A DNA stretch of 64,000 nt from Saccharospirillaceae bacterium (GTDB taxonomy: Bacteria > Pseudomonadota > Gammaproteobacteria > Pseudomonadales > Oceanobacteraceae), in contig JAKVCS010000004.1 in NCBI GenBank assembly GCA_022448365.1, positions 368,856 through 432,855 on the forward strand. The letters run 5' to 3'. The notes below the pieces were generated by a model that ran no database searches, was not told where the DNA came from, and was given only the letters and a program-made list of their open reading frames with translations. The position numbers and the translations under genes are program-made. This document shows, piece after piece, positions 63,801-64,000 of the stretch; position 1 is the first letter of the stretch, and each line of letters opens with the position of its first letter.

Positions 63801-64000
63801 TGGAAATCAACCCTATTGTCGAACAGATTAAAGACCTTCAAGCGCGTACAGACGTGCTTAGGGGGTACCTTTGACTACGCTACCAAAACCGAGCGTTTGG
63901 AAGAGGTAGAACAGGAACTGGCACAGCCAGATGTCTGGGATGACCCGGACCGCGCACAAGAGCTGGGTAAAGAACGTTCTTCGCTGGAAGCAGTAGTTAA
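63801..64000 (+). CDS. prfB: Peptide chain release factor 2, 5' part, with programmed +1 frameshift
   Basis: The start is TTG at 63801 ([24 protein letters not shown]) and the frame stops at TGA 63873-63875. The slippery site is CTT TGA C, preceded by the SD-like AGGGGG (63861-63866), as in E. coli prfB. After +1 slippage reading continues at GAC 63874: [21 protein letters not shown]2 decodes UGA, so low RF2 favours frameshifting and restores it. The gene runs off the right edge. Confidence 0.96.

Overview
The window looks like a chromosome segment of a marine gammaproteobacterium of the Oceanospirillales/Pseudomonadales type (Thalassolituus-, Oleibacter- or Bermanella-like). This is inferred from gene order and protein similarity, not from a search. 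The core order smpB-ssrA, ratA-rnfH / bamE-fur-recN-grpE-dnaK-dnaJ-dapB-carAB-greA and yhbY/rlmE-ftsH-folP-glmM-tpiA-secG-tRNA-Leu-rimP-nusA-infB-rbfA-truB-rpsO-pnp is the pseudomonad-type arrangement. GC content is moderate and there is no sign of phage, insertion sequence or CRISPR.

Layout. 1-8.9 kb is accessory: the 5' end of a formate/nitrite-type channel, a lipase-like hydrolase, a zinc-free L31 ribosomal protein behind a Zur-type palindrome, a TauE/SafE permease, a pirin, a LysR regulator, a glutathionyl-hydroquinone reductase, a Kef-type K+/H+ antiporter, and an ohr/ohrR peroxide module with three visible operator copies. 8.9-19.9 kb is the most unusual part: a 920-residue alpha-dioxygenase-type heme enzyme divergent from a MalT/LuxR-like regulator with an altered Walker B motif, a PAS-PAS-GGDEF-EAL protein, and a TPP enzyme paired with a ketosteroid-dehydrogenase-like flavoprotein. 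20-31 kb holds tmRNA/SmpB, a sodium symporter, the fur region, recN with two LexA boxes, and the heat-shock operon with a sigma32-type promoter. 31-33 kb holds a TetR regulator resembling the Vibrio HapR/LuxR quorum-sensing masters, followed by an 884-bp non-coding stretch with palindromes, a 21-codon ORF and an orphan terminator. 33-56.7 kb is housekeeping (carAB, greA, fatty-acid genes, ftsH, folate and peptidoglycan precursors, the nusA-infB-pnp block). 57-63.8 kb is accessory again: small hypothetical proteins, a compact operon of a secreted DUF2341/PA14-like protein, a DUF454 membrane protein and a MEST-like hydrolase, a GlxA-type regulator, and Fur-linked bfd. The window ends in prfB, cut after its programmed +1 frameshift site.

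Metal and stress control runs through the window and is often readable as DNA sites: Zur at rpmE2, Fur-like sites at rpmE2 and bfd, OhrR operators at ohr and ohrR, LexA at recN, sigma32 at grpE. RNA-level control is suggested at the rimP-nusA leader, the pnp leader and prfB. The best candidates for undescribed biology are the alpha-dioxygenase/LuxR/EAL neighbourhood, the HapR-like regulator with its long non-coding flank, the secreted-protein operon with a MEST-like hydrolase carrying Asn where Asp is expected, and the nested inverted repeat between dnaJ and dapB.
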